Source of the DNA: Amyelois transitella | Lineage: Eukaryota; Arthropoda; Insecta; Lepidoptera; Pyralidae | Direction of reading: 5' to 3' | NCBI RefSeq assembly: GCF_032362555.1 | Contig: NC_083508.1 | Span: 5,919,001-5,983,000 of the forward strand | DNA: 64,000 bases | Shown: piece by piece, positions 35,906 through 50,100 of the stretch | How the letters are laid out: each line of letters starts with the position of its first letter | Numbering within the stretch: position 1 is the stretch's first letter | The notes under the pieces: model-generated | The model's database searches: none | Told to the model about the DNA's origin: nothing | The model's input: only the letters and a program-made list of their open reading frames with translations | Translations under genes and position numbers: made by a program

Positions 35906-36119
35906 GTTTTGTTCTTGGCCGAATATTTTCTATGCCAATCATTTATAGCCATTCCGTTTGCCAAGATTCGTTCCTTGGTAAACAAAAACGAGAAAAAATA
36001 CTTTAACATAACTTAGAACCTAATTTATGGAAAAGATTCTATGTTCGATACTACCCGTGTTTATGTTTTCGATGTGAATGAACTATTGAGAATATTACAA
36101 GGTTCTAAAGTTAGTTATG

Positions 36120-36355
36120 CAGGTGCCGTGTGGTTGTCGGCACCTATTCAAAAAAGAATAGGACCACTCCATCTCTTTCCCATGGATGTCGTAAAAGAGA
36201 ACTGAGGAATAGGCGTCTTAACTTAGCATCGCCTAAAATAAAAATCCCAAATTCAAAAGCTTATCCCTTAGTCTCCTCTTACGTCATCCACGGGAAATAG
36301 ATGGAGTGTTCCTGTTCTTTTTTATATTGGTGCCGGGAACCACACGACATGTAAG
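36120..36355. repeat. dispersed repeat D, foldback pair
   Basis: A minus-oriented 3' piece (36120-36210) is followed directly by a plus-oriented one (36240-36355). Both carry 'gtgccg...accacacg' and 'gagatggagtg' markers, giving an inverted arrangement. Non-coding. Confidence 0.65.
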
Positions 36356-36359
36356 TATG

Positions 36360-38187
36360 TAAGTAATAGGTTTTAAAACACATTTTTATAAATACACTTT
36401 GTGATGGACAATAATATAACGAAATATTAACCACTTACCAAAAGGTGAAAGGTTAGATTCGGCCTATTTTTACTCTGGCATAGGCTACAATATGCTATAG
36501 AACACTTCACCTTGTAGTTTATTTTCGATTAATATTAGCACAGCTTTGTACAAAGTCGAAAATCACGGGAAAACGTAAAAACATCACGATGACACCTTTC
36601 TACATGTAAACAAAGTGGTAAAGTTCAATGGCGTCAGCGGAAGCAAAGTACATCGAAGCCAATGAAGAGGGTGCTGAAAAAAAGCCTCTACGTTTTTTCG
36701 CCTGCGAAACCACTGTTGTGAGAAAGAGACAGATATATCATTTTTATTTCTGAGTCAGTTGAACAATTACGGCATTTCTATATGATTTGTTATTATTATT
36801 ACGTCCATGTGATTTGATGTCACCTCCACTCTTTCACTGTCACATCTCGTGTTTTCAAAGAAATAGTTTACCGTCGTCTTGTGTTGTGTTGTATATCATA
36901 AATTATCTTTTAATTATTGCCAGTGTAACTAATCACTGTAGATTTCATGGAAAGCGACATAAAAAAAACTCATTGCGTCCAGAAATTCAGGAAAAATCTG
37001 CCGCAACGTCTTTCAAAGTTTATGCAGTTTTTTGAAAGCTAATCTACTATTTTATTAATCATTGGGGTTGGCAACGATAGCACTAAAATGGGGGTTGAAA
37101 GTTTGTATGAACTTGTCTATAATAGGTCTGGATAAATGCAATTTACACAGATTACGCAAAAAGCGACCTTCACGCGAGCGAAGCCGTGGTCAACAGCTAA
37201 TTATAAATATGTACAAATAAATAAGTAAGTAGGAACCATTTGGCAAACCTACCACGCTTGAGGATGCCACTCTGCCATAACCTTCGATCCATTGTTATGG
37301 GAAATAGGAAGTACGGAAAATATGGAAATCCGCCTTATTTTCAGAAAAAAGGCCGTTTACTCCTGAAGGTCTATTCCATCTCTCTGCCAAATTTTGACAA
37401 AGTAAAACAAATATACAAATCTTTTCTCTAAATGATATAAGTACCTATGTAGGTAATACGGGTAGTAAGTAGGTACCTAACATGAGTTGTTCTGAAAGTA
37501 TTTTACGGAAATAAGGAATATGGTCAATGAATGTATAAAGAAAAAGAACATTTATTCCATAAAATTTCTATGTTTAAAATTATGCAAAATATACATAAAT
37601 ATATTTATTGTATAATATTTCTTAAAATCTATTGCCCAGTCCACTTAATATACACATTTACCAACAATTATTTGTTAGTGCACTTAATGCACAACCATCG
37701 TTAGAATTCAAAAGATTCAACAATTCTGTAACAACTTTTTATTTAGACGAGAGTCTTTACACGTAGAAAAATTGAAACGATCCTGAATGCGACTTTGTGA
37801 TTGACTACATTTCTTTTTAGTTAGGTTTTTCAATTCAAAACAATAAATAAGTAGTTTATCTTATATGATAAGTACTTTACTTACTAGCTCTGTGAGAGAT
37901 GGGTACATTCATTTTATTTCACAAGTTTCAATAGGTGAATGTCGGTACAACTAAAACGAACTAAATAACAAACGCTTAAATAATAGAAATCATTTGTTCA
38001 AGACCTGAAAAAATTGTGGCGGTGCACAAAAGTCAATTTTCCTTGTCCTCTGTTATCAGAGTGTACTTTATATCACAATATTACGTACTTATTATAAGTA
38101 TATAAATTTACCTACCAACTTAAAAGCAGGCTTGCAGACAATTCAACTATTAAAAAATATTAAATGTTTATGTAGGGTACAATTATT
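36360..38187 (-). other. 3' flank of CPR and intergenic DNA
   Basis: Holds candidate poly(A) signals for CPR on the minus strand (tttatt at 37604-37609 and 37551-37556). A 40-codon plus frame from 36629 starts MASAEAKYIEANEEGAEKK, with no known match. There is a repeat C-like piece near 37080-37200. No supported gene. Confidence 0.4.
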
Positions 38188-41100
38188 TTAACTCCATACA
38201 TCTGATGAATATTTCTTCATGGAATCCAGTTTCTTGAGGAATTGCGCCGCTTCGGACTCAGATTTTCCTCCTATCTCCTTAACAGCTTTTTGCACGATGT
38301 TTCGCACATCCACAGCCATATTTTTTGCATCACTGGGTAAAAAAAAGTAAAATATAGATTTTCTTCTCATCGTCTATTGAATAAATGGATATATATTGAA
38401 TAATTAAAGTATAACATAAAAAGGCCTTTACATAGGTCAAAACCCAATGAACTTTTTGATGATATTGGGTTAAGCAAGCTAGTAACATATATAAAATTAA
38501 AGTCAATGAAAAGACGTACATTAAAAAGGAAAATTTATATAGGATAAGAAGATAGTTTCACTAATTGAACTATGCTGATTTGAAGCTTACTTACCCACAC
38601 ACATAAAAGTGTCCATTTCTATTGCCAAGAACTTCCCATATTTGTTCCAGATTCTTCTCTAGCAAATGAGTCACGTATACTTTGTGCCCTTGGTCTCGGG
38701 AGAACGCCAAGTTGAGTTTCAGAAGGCCACTCTTTTCGTATGCTTCCAGCTCCTAAGGTATTAAAATAATTGAATTACAGCAATTGCAGCTACAATGCCA
38801 ATGTTAAATACCTTTTGTTGAATATTAGGTAAGTAATTATTACATTTCGATAAAAATAATAGAAAAATTCACAATTGGCCGAAAATAAAAGTTTTAGAAA
38901 GCTTGACCGATAGACATCGACACCATTCTGAAGTTATTTGGATTTTTACCTCTTTGTAAATGTAATCCTGTTCCCGGTGCCTACATCCGAAGTATAGAAT
39001 GGTATCTCCCACTTCCTTGCCGTTGGACTTCGCGTGCGCCCTTTCTTGCAAGAAGCCCCGGAACGGAGCCAACCCCGTACCCGGCCCCACCATCATAATA
39101 GGCGTTTGGGGTTGTAACGGTAATCTAAAACAAATAATAAATTTTTATTTAACTTTGTTCTCAATAATCTTTCTAAATAACCTGAAATAACATTTGAATT
39201 GATTGCAACGGTATTTTCATTATCCAATACATATTTTATTTATTTATTTATTTATTTATTAATGGAAGTCTTACAGTCTAATTTATATGATATATAAGTA
39301 ATAATAATATAATGCGATTGCTAATTACAAGACTTCACAAGTAGAATTGCAACCATGGAAAGATTTACACAAAAACTGCGTCATAACACATGTACATAGA
39401 TAAATGTATAAACGAACATATAGTAAAAGAACAGATAAAATAAATACTTATTAAATATCATTAAAAAAGGATCCACTCAGTAAACAACTAACTGTTTTTT
39501 TACTACTGTGGAACAGGTCGAGCCGTTGGGATCATATATTGAAGTGCTTAGCAGCACGTACAGAGAAGGAGTTCTGTCTATATTTAGTCCTACTAAATGG
39601 AACGCGAAGTAGCGGTCGTTGTCTATAATGAAATAAATCAGTTCTAAGTTGAATTTTGGAGATGAGCTCCGGGCAGTCCACTGAGCCTTTAGCTATTCCA
39701 ATCAAGAAACCGACATCATTGATTACACGTCTGATTTCAAGTGGAAGGAAGTGATAACGCCTACATCTTTGTTCATAACTGTGTGAACTAGTTCGGGCCT
39801 TGTAGTCCAAGTATCTCAAAAATTTCTTTTGGATACCCTCAATGCGATCTTTATAGGCGTTAAATTGAGGGTTCCACACCTGCGAGGCATATTCGAGGTG
39901 ACTTCGGACAAAAGAACAATATAGCACTTTAATACATTTAATATCATGAAAGACTGAACAGACTCTCATAATAAATCCAAGTGCTTTAGATGCTTTAGAC
40001 ACTATATAATCCACGTGTTCGTCAAACAGTAATTTGCTATCGAATTTTACACCTAAGTCGGTAATAGCATTGACTTTTGTAATTTTAGTATTATTTATTA
40101 TTTAATATATGACCAATATCTAAAATTGTTGACTTCCTAGTGAATGAGATATAAAAACATTTTGATATGTTAAGGTCCAATTTATTTTCTTTACAAAAAA
40201 TCTCAAACCGATTGAGATCTTCCTGTAGTTTATATATATCCTCAATATTATTTATAACTTTAAATACTTTCATATCATCAGCATAAAGTAATACTTTTGC
40301 GTTCAGGAAGCACTTTCCAACATCGTTTATGAAAATGACGAATAAGAGAGGACCTAACAGTGAACCCTGAGGGGATCGCTAACCATTTGGACATGTAGCC
40401 TTGGAGAACCACCGCTTGAGAACGATTGTCAATATATGACATAAACCACCGAAGTAAATCTCCGTGGATACCGGCAAGAGATAATTTATTGATAAGCAAA
40501 TCATGATCAATCCTATCAAAACATTTGCTGTAGTCCCTCAGTGATAAAATTAGTGGCTAGCAGAAGTTTTGACGTAGTTGACCGTTGCCTCAAAAATTAC
40601 TAAAGTACAAATTTTATGAAGTAAACCTAATACTTTGATTACAAAAGAAAGAGAGGAGTAAATGGAAAAGTTTGTACCTACTTAAATATTTCACTGAGTG
40701 GGATCAATATTCATAGCAGATGGAAAGTGTGATTTTTATTCTTCTTCTACCTTCTGATGTTAGCCGATTACATCCTTAGCTCTCTGGAAGCCCGAGGTGT
40801 GGCTTTGACCACGTTACTGACTTTGGAAAATCCATGCAGTCAGTTGAATACGGACTTATTATCAAACTGATATTAAAAAGAAAATAAATATATTACCAAT
40901 AAAAATAAAATATATTTTTTATAAATACCTAAACTGTGACTTGCGGATGTAGACGGGTATCCTAGGCAGAGTCTTGCCCTCCTCCGGCTTAAGATCAGCG
41001 AGCCACGTGGTTGTAACTCCCTTGTTGATGCGGCCCGTGGTCGTTTTGTACTTTACCACCACTGCGGTCACGTGCACAGTTTCAGGATGTAACTACAGGA

Positions 41101-44100
41101 GGAATACAAATTCTTTTTAAAGGATTATTAAAGGACAAGGTGACTAAGCCACGTTTTGCTGTTTCTCAGTAATTATACATAATAGAGATAAAAACTATCT
41201 TATCTTTTAAGTTTACCAAAATTACAGATAGATACATAAAAAACATAGAAGATAAGCACATATTAGCAGTTTGTTTTTTTGTAAGGTTCATCAAAACTAA
41301 ACTGCAAAAAAAAAATGTTTTGTGCACATCGGCACACACCTACCTATCAATAGATTAGCACATACATTCATACATACATATAGTCCCTTTCGTGGTAGAC
41401 AGAGCCAACAGTCTTGAAGAGACTGATAGGCCACGTTCAGCTGTTTGGCTTTATAATAGAATTGAGATTCAAGTAGTGATAGGTTGCTCGCCAAAAGAAG
41501 TAACTATCCCAAGTTTATAAGCCTATCACTTAGTCGCTCTTAAACGACATCTATAAGAAAGAGATGGATTAGTCCTATTATTTTTTCTTTTGGTGGAACC
41601 ACACGACACAACAGATTAGAGCGAAACATTTTTACGTAGCTGGACATAGGTATTTAGCTAAAGTACATACTTATCTACTTATGTATTCTGCCATTTTATT
41701 GATAACTAATACATTTTATAAATACTCGTATCATAAAATAGAGTCTAGATAATTGGGTATTTAAATAAATAAATATATACGGGACAAATTACACTGATTG
41801 AGTTAGCCTCGAAGTAAGTTCTAGACTTGTGTTACGAGATACTAACTGAACGATACTATATTTTATAATAAATACTTATATAGATAAACATCCAAGACCC
41901 AGGCCAATCAGAAAATGTTCTTTACGCTTGTCTGTGACACCGGAGGTCCCGGGTTCGAATCCCGGCCAGGGCATGATGAGAAAAGAACTTTTTCTGATTG
42001 TCATAAAATATAGTATCGTTGAGTTAGTATCTTGTAACACAAGTCTCGAACTTACTTCGAGGCTAACTCAATCTTTTTTTTTAAATATAAAAAATAAAAA
42101 TAAAAAAAAACTTGGGATTCTTTTTAAGGCGATGGGCAGCAACTTGTCACTATTTGAACCTCAATTCTATCATTAAGCCAAATAGCTGAACGTGGCAATT
42201 CAGTCTTTTCAAGACTGTTGGCTCTGTCTACCCCTCAAGGAATATAGACGTGATTATGTTGATATGATGATGGTAGGTATGTTGTTTTACTTCAACACAT
42301 TTTATTGAACGAACGATTATTAGTGATTTTTATAGATTAGATACTGCCCTATCGGAGTTGAATATTTAAACGGATATATTTTGATTGCTTTTGCACCTCT
42401 TATTATTTATATATGTTAAATTGAAACTAATTATAAGCCGTACAAAAACATACTATTCACTTTCTAATAATATTATAATAGGTACTAGCTGTGCCCGTAA
42501 CTTCGTCCGCAACTTGGTCCCCGTTTTTTTCACATTTTCCATTATTTCTTTGCTCCTTATAGTTGCAGCGTGATGTTATATAGCCCAAAGCCTTCTTCGA
42601 TAAATGGTCTATTCAACGCAAAAAAAAAATTCAATTCGAACCAGTAGTTCCTAAGATTAGCGCGTTCAAACAAATAAACTCTTCAGCTTTATAATATTAG
42701 TATAGATAAACAGAGCCGTATATCCATACATATAATAAATATAATAATTAATTATTTATAGCTTTTTATATTGATTCAATAATGACGAAGTTCCATACAA
42801 ACTTGCACCCCCTATTTCATCCCCTTGGGATAGAATTTCAGGATAAAAGTAGCCTACATTCTAATCCAGGTTACTAACTATATCTGTGCCGAATTTCGTT
42901 CAGATCCGTTCGGTAGATTTTGCGTGATGCGCGTACAAACATACAAACAGACAAAAATTCTAAAAAAAATTGTTTTATCTTCTACTGACCCTAAAAAGAC
43001 CCCTTTTAATTTTTTTTCTTAAATATCTTCAATGTTCAGACAAAGTTCAGTAACAGTTTTATTATATGTATGGATAGAGGCTGCATTCCAGCCGTTGTCT
43101 TCTAAGCCCGATATCCACTGAACTCTGAACTGCATGTAGATATGGCGGGAGCAGTCTCATACTTTATTGTGGGAGTGTGATTGTAAGACTAGCTTTTACC
43201 CGTTGCTTCGCTCTCATAGAAATTTTCAGAAATATTTGTATGTTACTCCACTTTACTTTTCTAGTCACGTCGTCTGCCAAATCTGCAATCTTCTCGACCC
43301 CCCTATAATTTCGTTGTGGATAAAACAACAAGCCTGTATTTTCAGTAACTAATCAGGCATTATATAAATACGGTATATTTAACATTTAAGTCAATTTGAA
43401 CCAGTAGTTTAAGAATGACTACTTGTTAAAGTTTCTGAATTTTATCCCTCACTGACTGACTGACTCACCGATCATCAAAAGTCTTAGGCACTTCTAGTAG
43501 ACATAGAAGCTTCAAATTAAGAATACAAATAGAGTTTAGTGTCTTACGAGTAATCATGGGAAAACCATACATACTAATAATCAAATAATGCGATGTCCAA
43601 GTCGATCTATTTTTTTAAAACATAAAATATTTTAAATATTGGCATGATAATAACTTATGTAATAACTTAAGGCAGAAGGTCCTTTAAGTAGAGACTAAAT
43701 AGATTAACCGACTTGGTATTACATCGATCTCACTACTTTTTACGGTAGAAAGACTGAACTGCGAGACTTGGGTTTTTTTACAGGATATTATGACGGCATT
43801 TCTTTAAACGCAAATTTTTAAGGTTATTCCTAAGGTAGTATTGACATACGTAGTTAGTTAAGGTAGTAGAAAAAAAAACGGATTTGTGCAAACAATCACG
43901 TTTTCAATTGACTAAATGTTATGCATAACAAGGTCATTAGAAATTTTTTTTCAAATCCTTACCCACAACTAGACACTTGCTATAGAAATTTTATTTCCCA
44001 GGCGCACTATTATTTAATTTATACTTTGAACCAGAGTAATGTACCATCTATACTAATATTATAAAGCAGAAGAGTTTGTTTGTTTGAACGCGCTAATCTC

Positions 44101-47100
44101 AGGAACTACTGGTTCGAATTGCAAAATTCTTTTTGTGTTTAGTAGACCGTTATTTTGTGTTGAATAGAACATTTGTCGAGGAAGACTTTAGGCTATTTAT
44201 CATCACGCTGTAACTATTAGGAGTGAAGAAATAATGGAAAATGTAAAAAAAAAGGGGGAAAATTATTCCTCCTTGAGGGCTTCAATGATGCCCAAAATAA
44301 CTATTCCACGCGGACGAAGTTGCGGGCACAGCTAGTTATGTTTAATTACCTTAGGGCTTGAAGAGATAGAATAGTATCTTGGTTGCAGACGAGGCAGCAA
44401 TTCGCAAACATGGTCCAGTGGGGGTTTACAAGATTTGATGTCCTCGAGAATATGCACGATGTTCCTGCAAGCATCTACGACAAACGACTGATAGAGTGCC
44501 TTCCCTTCTTGAGAGTTTGTCGCCATCAGCATCATCTTCTTTTTATCCTGCAATAAGCATATATTTATTAGTGTAGTATGTAGATAACACAAACTTAAAT
44601 TTTAAAATGACATTGTGAAAGCGAGCAGCGACGGCTTATGGAATTTTACTAAATTATCAGTTGAAAATATTGAATACTAAAAAATATTGCATGCCTGAAG
44701 GGGCAAACTGTTGAATGCTAAATGTATTTCCATCTACATGTCTACACAGTTATGCAATTAATATTTTGAGTTTGAGTTTGAGATCACATTATAAGTTCCT
44801 TACATATGAAATTGGCGTTTGGTACAGGAGGAACAAAAAGTCGAATATTTTTTTAATATAATAGATATATTTATTTGATCAAAGTAAGAACCATTATTAT
44901 CTTTGCACTTTTGCCATCAAATACGAGTAGGTAGTTGATCCCTTTACTAAAAAAAATCCATTTGGACGGAAATCAATAAAATCTTTGAAGGCGGTTTGTA
45001 CTGCCCTATCGGAGTTGAATTTTTTCCTTGGAAGAAAATATCCAAATTTCAAAAAAAAAATATAATCTGTTGGAGTAAGTTCCGGGGAGTACGGTGGATG
45101 TCTTTGACATTCCAATTGAAGCTCCTCTAATTTGGTAGCCATCTGTTGTGCAGTGTGGTCTAGCGTTGTCGTGAAGCAGCAGTGGCGTGGAGCGATTGAC
45201 CAGCCGCGGTTGTTTAGCAGCTAGCTTTTCTATCATAGTTTGCAATTGCTGACAATAGACGTCTGCCGTAATCGTCTGGCCAGATTTGAGAAAACTGTAA
45301 TAGGAGACACCGGCACTAGTCCACTAAACGCTTACAAGTAACTTTGTTTAGGTCAATTTTCACTTGGGGCAGGATTTGGCTGGCTGGCCAGGGTCCAGCC
45401 ATTGCGATGGTGTTTCTGATTATCGTAGAGAATCCACTTTTAATCAAAGGTAATGATTTGATATAAAAACCTTTATGGTAACGTAATGGTAATTGTAATG
45501 CAACCTTTCAAGTTTTTTAATCTTCCCACTTTGCTTCAAGTGGATTAAAATAACTAGGGTCTCCGGTCGTCCAAGGCTTGTTCTGCAGGTCGAAATTACC
45601 AGAATAAAAACGTAAGAACCCAAAACGCACTGTGTTTTCTTTTGCGACACAACCGTCATACACAGCAATAACCCTTCGAGCCGTTTCCTCAGCACTGGGG
45701 CCACGGTGAAACTCGTACTCGTAAATCCGCGATATTTCAAGTTTTCCATTTTGTAAACCGAGTGACGCCAACAGAAAAAATTTAAGGAAAGAAACAAATG
45801 AATGAAGGTTAATACAATTAAATACATGTGTGTAAATCCTACTACTATTATAAACTACTATTATAATCTAGTAACTGTATAAATTTGAATTTGGAATTCC
45901 CAAACAAACGGGAGAAATTTATGATTAAACTAGAGGCCGCCCGCGACTTCGTCCGCATGGAAACCCTATCAATCCCGCGGGAACTCTGGGATAAAAAGTA
46001 GCCTATGTGTTATTCTGGGTCTTCAGCTACATACATACCAAATTTCATGGTAATCGGTTCAGTAGTTTTTGCGTGAAAGAGTAACAAACATCCATACATC
46101 CATACAAACTTTCGCCTTTATAATAGTAGTAGGAAGTAGGATTACAAGAAAACGCCAATTTCACATGTAAGGAACTAATACTTCTACGAGTATACCTATG
46201 TCTGAACGGTATGGTTTTTGGCTATATAGAACTACTCTATCTCTTTCTGTACGACGGTATGCAAAGTCACTTGCTGCCTTTAGCGATGCACTTGAGCACT
46301 TAGCTTAGAAACCTACGACTGAGATATACATACATAAAAAATCGACTTCCCTATTTGTTTATATGTTTACACTTATTTTATAGCATGATGAAACACAATG
46401 TATGTCTCATACCAACCTGTTATCAGTTTATCGCTCACGTAGTAACACTTATCCGATTCATATTGTTAATTGTTATACTTACTATTTTTTTTTATTCATG
46501 TTTCTAGAATCTACTTAATTACTGTTCATTTAACGAAATGAAATTACTCTTTATACGGAAATTAGTAAGTATTTTAATTCCAATCAATGTACTCCCGCGT
46601 TTAAACATATTATTTCAGAACAATTGACGACGCAGTTCCGCATATACGACATAATATTTACATGAATAAGCATATCTAATGTACAGTCTTCAACAATTCA
46701 GATACTTTGTTAAGCACTTACCTGCAATTTGCCAGTGCAATTTAATACACTGTAAATAATTGTGTTGACATACATACACCTTGCTTTACTGAATTTATTT
46801 TTAGATCAGCAGTAAATTACTTGGTATCTTGATGGAAAAAGAAGAAATGCCACTCAGGTTAGGTATGTGTCTAAGTTAAAGGTAGCTAGCTCTCTTGAAT
46901 TCCTAAAACATCTAAAAGCCTGGCAATGTTAACTGTAGATTTGGCTTAGTAGATTAATAATATAATAAAAAATTATTGTTCTGTAAGGGACCTAGAAGAT
47001 TTATATTTTGATGAAAATCCCAGTTTAATAATTGCTCCAAGACGAAGTTAAGTAATGATTATCGTGTTTACGAAAAAGTTGTAATATGGGTCGCGGAATT

Positions 47101-50100
47101 TAAAAACAGGAACGAGTGCATTCGTTCTGAATACCCTCAATACTTTATTTTCTTTGTACACTAAAATTCAGTGAATGCAGGTCATCAGAGAATGAATTAT
47201 TCCAGCGTTATATAATTTTGACGGTTATTTCACATAATGTACATCCATTAATTGCCACATTATGTTGCCAACACTGTACTTACATATCGCTTTTGTATTG
47301 GATACTTATAATAAACATTGTGTTGGTGCTCTCAGGCACCGAGGCTCTTTATTTTATTACGATTTTACTTAGAGAGACACCTAATATTGATTTACCTAAT
47401 AAACTAATAATAACTAAGCGAAATCTCAAGCCGCAACTGTGAATATAATTTTTCAGACGTAGGTAGTGCATGTTTTAAGTTGGTATTGTTAGTACGTACC
47501 TATATCGATGTGCTTCTTAAGTATCAGAAAAATTACTCAACCATCAGATTTTATATACTTATAAATACTTACTTCCTCATCCGAGCAGTATTCGGCGAGT
47601 TCCCTTACAATGTGCGTGCGCGGCAACGCAGTAATCTCTATGTAGTGCGTGAGCGCAGTTCGGTAAGTCGTAGGACAGGGGAACGGATGCTTTTTGCTGC
47701 TCTCTTGGTCGTTGTTGATAAGAGAGAACACAGTACTGAGGTCTGTGTTGGTCAGTTCTCCAAGACGGTCTACTAGATCCGTGTCGTTCACTGGATACAC
47801 TCCCACATGGTCGCCTGCGTAACAAAAAATATAAATATGAATTACATTTATTTGTTTGTTGTTAATGATACCTCAACAATTTTTTTTGCACTAATGCGAC
47901 TGAAGACTCCTTAGATAGTTGGTCATTATTGATAAATCGTGAGTCTATAATCAATTTCCAACTAAAGTTATGAACTATTTATCAACGACTGGATTATCAA
48001 AGACTGCAAAAGAAGAGTTAGATGGGCTTTCAGGTTATACATAATACATACCAGCTTCGTATCGCATTTTAGAGTTTGAAATATCCAATTCCACGTGAAG
48101 ACAAGATCTGTCTCCGCCCTTGTGCATCTCTTTATTGACGACAATTTGTGCCAGGAATGGATTCTTCGCATCGAATGGCCTATAATACAATGAATTAACT
48201 AATATCAATCACCAAATTAGATTTGCTGACATCTAGAAAGTTATAACACTCTTTCAGGATAAGTTAATTAAGTATTTCTTATGTATACTACTATTATAAA
48301 TCTGAAGAGTTTGTTTGTTTGAACGTGCTAATCTCAGGAACTACTGGTTCGAATTGAATTATTTTTGTGTTGAATAGAACATCTGTCGAGGAAGGCTTTA
48401 AGCTATATAACATCACGCTGCAACGATGAGGAGCGAAGAAATAATGGAAAATGTGAAAATACTAGGTATTTCCTAGTATTTAAAAATAATTCTTTTAAAT
48501 ACTAGGTATTTCCTAGTATTTTTAAAAGAATTATTTTTAAATACTAGGTATTTCATTTTGTATTAAGGATAATATTTTGGTTCTAATGTTTGTAATTAAT
48601 GTAGATAATTAATTTCAAATCAAATTTCTTTGCAATAACGTTATCGATGCAATAGTTTTTACTGGTCCCTCAGATCTAAGCAAACATACAAACTGTTATC
48701 TTCTCGAGTTGTATAGGTATGATCATGGTCAATCCACTAAGAAACCGTTGCAAAGAGAATCCCCCACTGATTTAGTTCTTGGTGTCTAAATTATTGACTA
48801 GTAGGTTACATATATACCTGTTGATTGATGGTATAAGTCACAGAACTTTTCTACATACATTTTAATACGTAATTAATTTAAAAGATTAAATTAATCATAC
48901 TTACGGCCTCTGTAATTGCAAGGTATTTAACCTGGCAATTTCGCCAGTGAAGATATTTTCAGGGATCTCATCACACTCGTACGTGACCAAACTAAACTGC
49001 CGCGTCAGGTCTTCTTCGCCAGAACTCTGAATATCATATTTCTCGCACACCGCAGGCCAGAATTTATCTTTCCATGTGATGAAGTCATCTTCAATGCTAG
49101 AATATTAAAATTCTAATTATTCTTGTTAACCAACGTCGACTCAGTAATCCAGTCTAGTCAATGATGACTTCGGGCATTGATAAGTTCAGAACAATTTAAA
49201 TATTTAATTCTTATAACTATGTATATTTAATTTAAAAATCTACTTATTTATCTATAGTGCACCTTAGTACATTGATTTTATACAAATTGCTTCCTATTAC
49301 AGTTAAATATTTACATACATACATACATAAAATCACGCCTCTTTCCCGGAGGGGTAGGCAGAGACTACCTCTACTATAATTTAATCTTTTACTAGTTAAA
49401 TATTTGTTTATCATATTTATGTTAATTGCGTTATAAAAAACCTAACTTATTTAAATTAAGGATTTATAGCGTGAGAATAATAAACACTTCAACAAATTAC
49501 TTTGCATCGTCATCTCCTAATCCCAACTCGTAGACCCTCGTCGCACCCAGCTCCTCCAGACGTTTATCCAAATAAATGGCCACTTCGTTGTAATGCTCGT
49601 ACGTCTTGTTGCCGAGACCAAATACCTATGAATAGTTAAGTATTATTATATATTCATATACTTACAAAGGTTATTAATATGCTTACATTACGAGGCTTTA
49701 TAAGTCAGCATTTAACGTTAAAACGTTCGCACTACCATCGTTTTAACCAATAGACAAAATCAACATTAGCCAAGCGCAGAGATAACATCTTTATAAACAG
49801 ACCCTAAGATACCTTACCTTCGATTAAGTATAAAGACAGATTTTGTTTCAGGTTTGTATAGAACTGGGTAACTATCTAGCTTGTATACTTGTTTATATAA
49901 GTTCCCTATAAAACAAAAAAATGTAGGTAAGTACATATGGTAAAGTCGAGTTGTTTTTTAATTGAAATCTCGACTTTAATTTGAAAAATCTATATGTATA
50001 GTGTTTTGCTTTTAAAACATTTTATTTTTTTTGGGCATATGCGCATATTTCTCTACTACATCACATATAATAATATACATATATGATATCACAGCTATCT

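Noticed and set aside
36629-36751. Small gene starting MASAEAKYIEANEEG
   Set aside because: Only 40 codons, no splice donor or homologue recognised; could be a first exon but cannot be supported.
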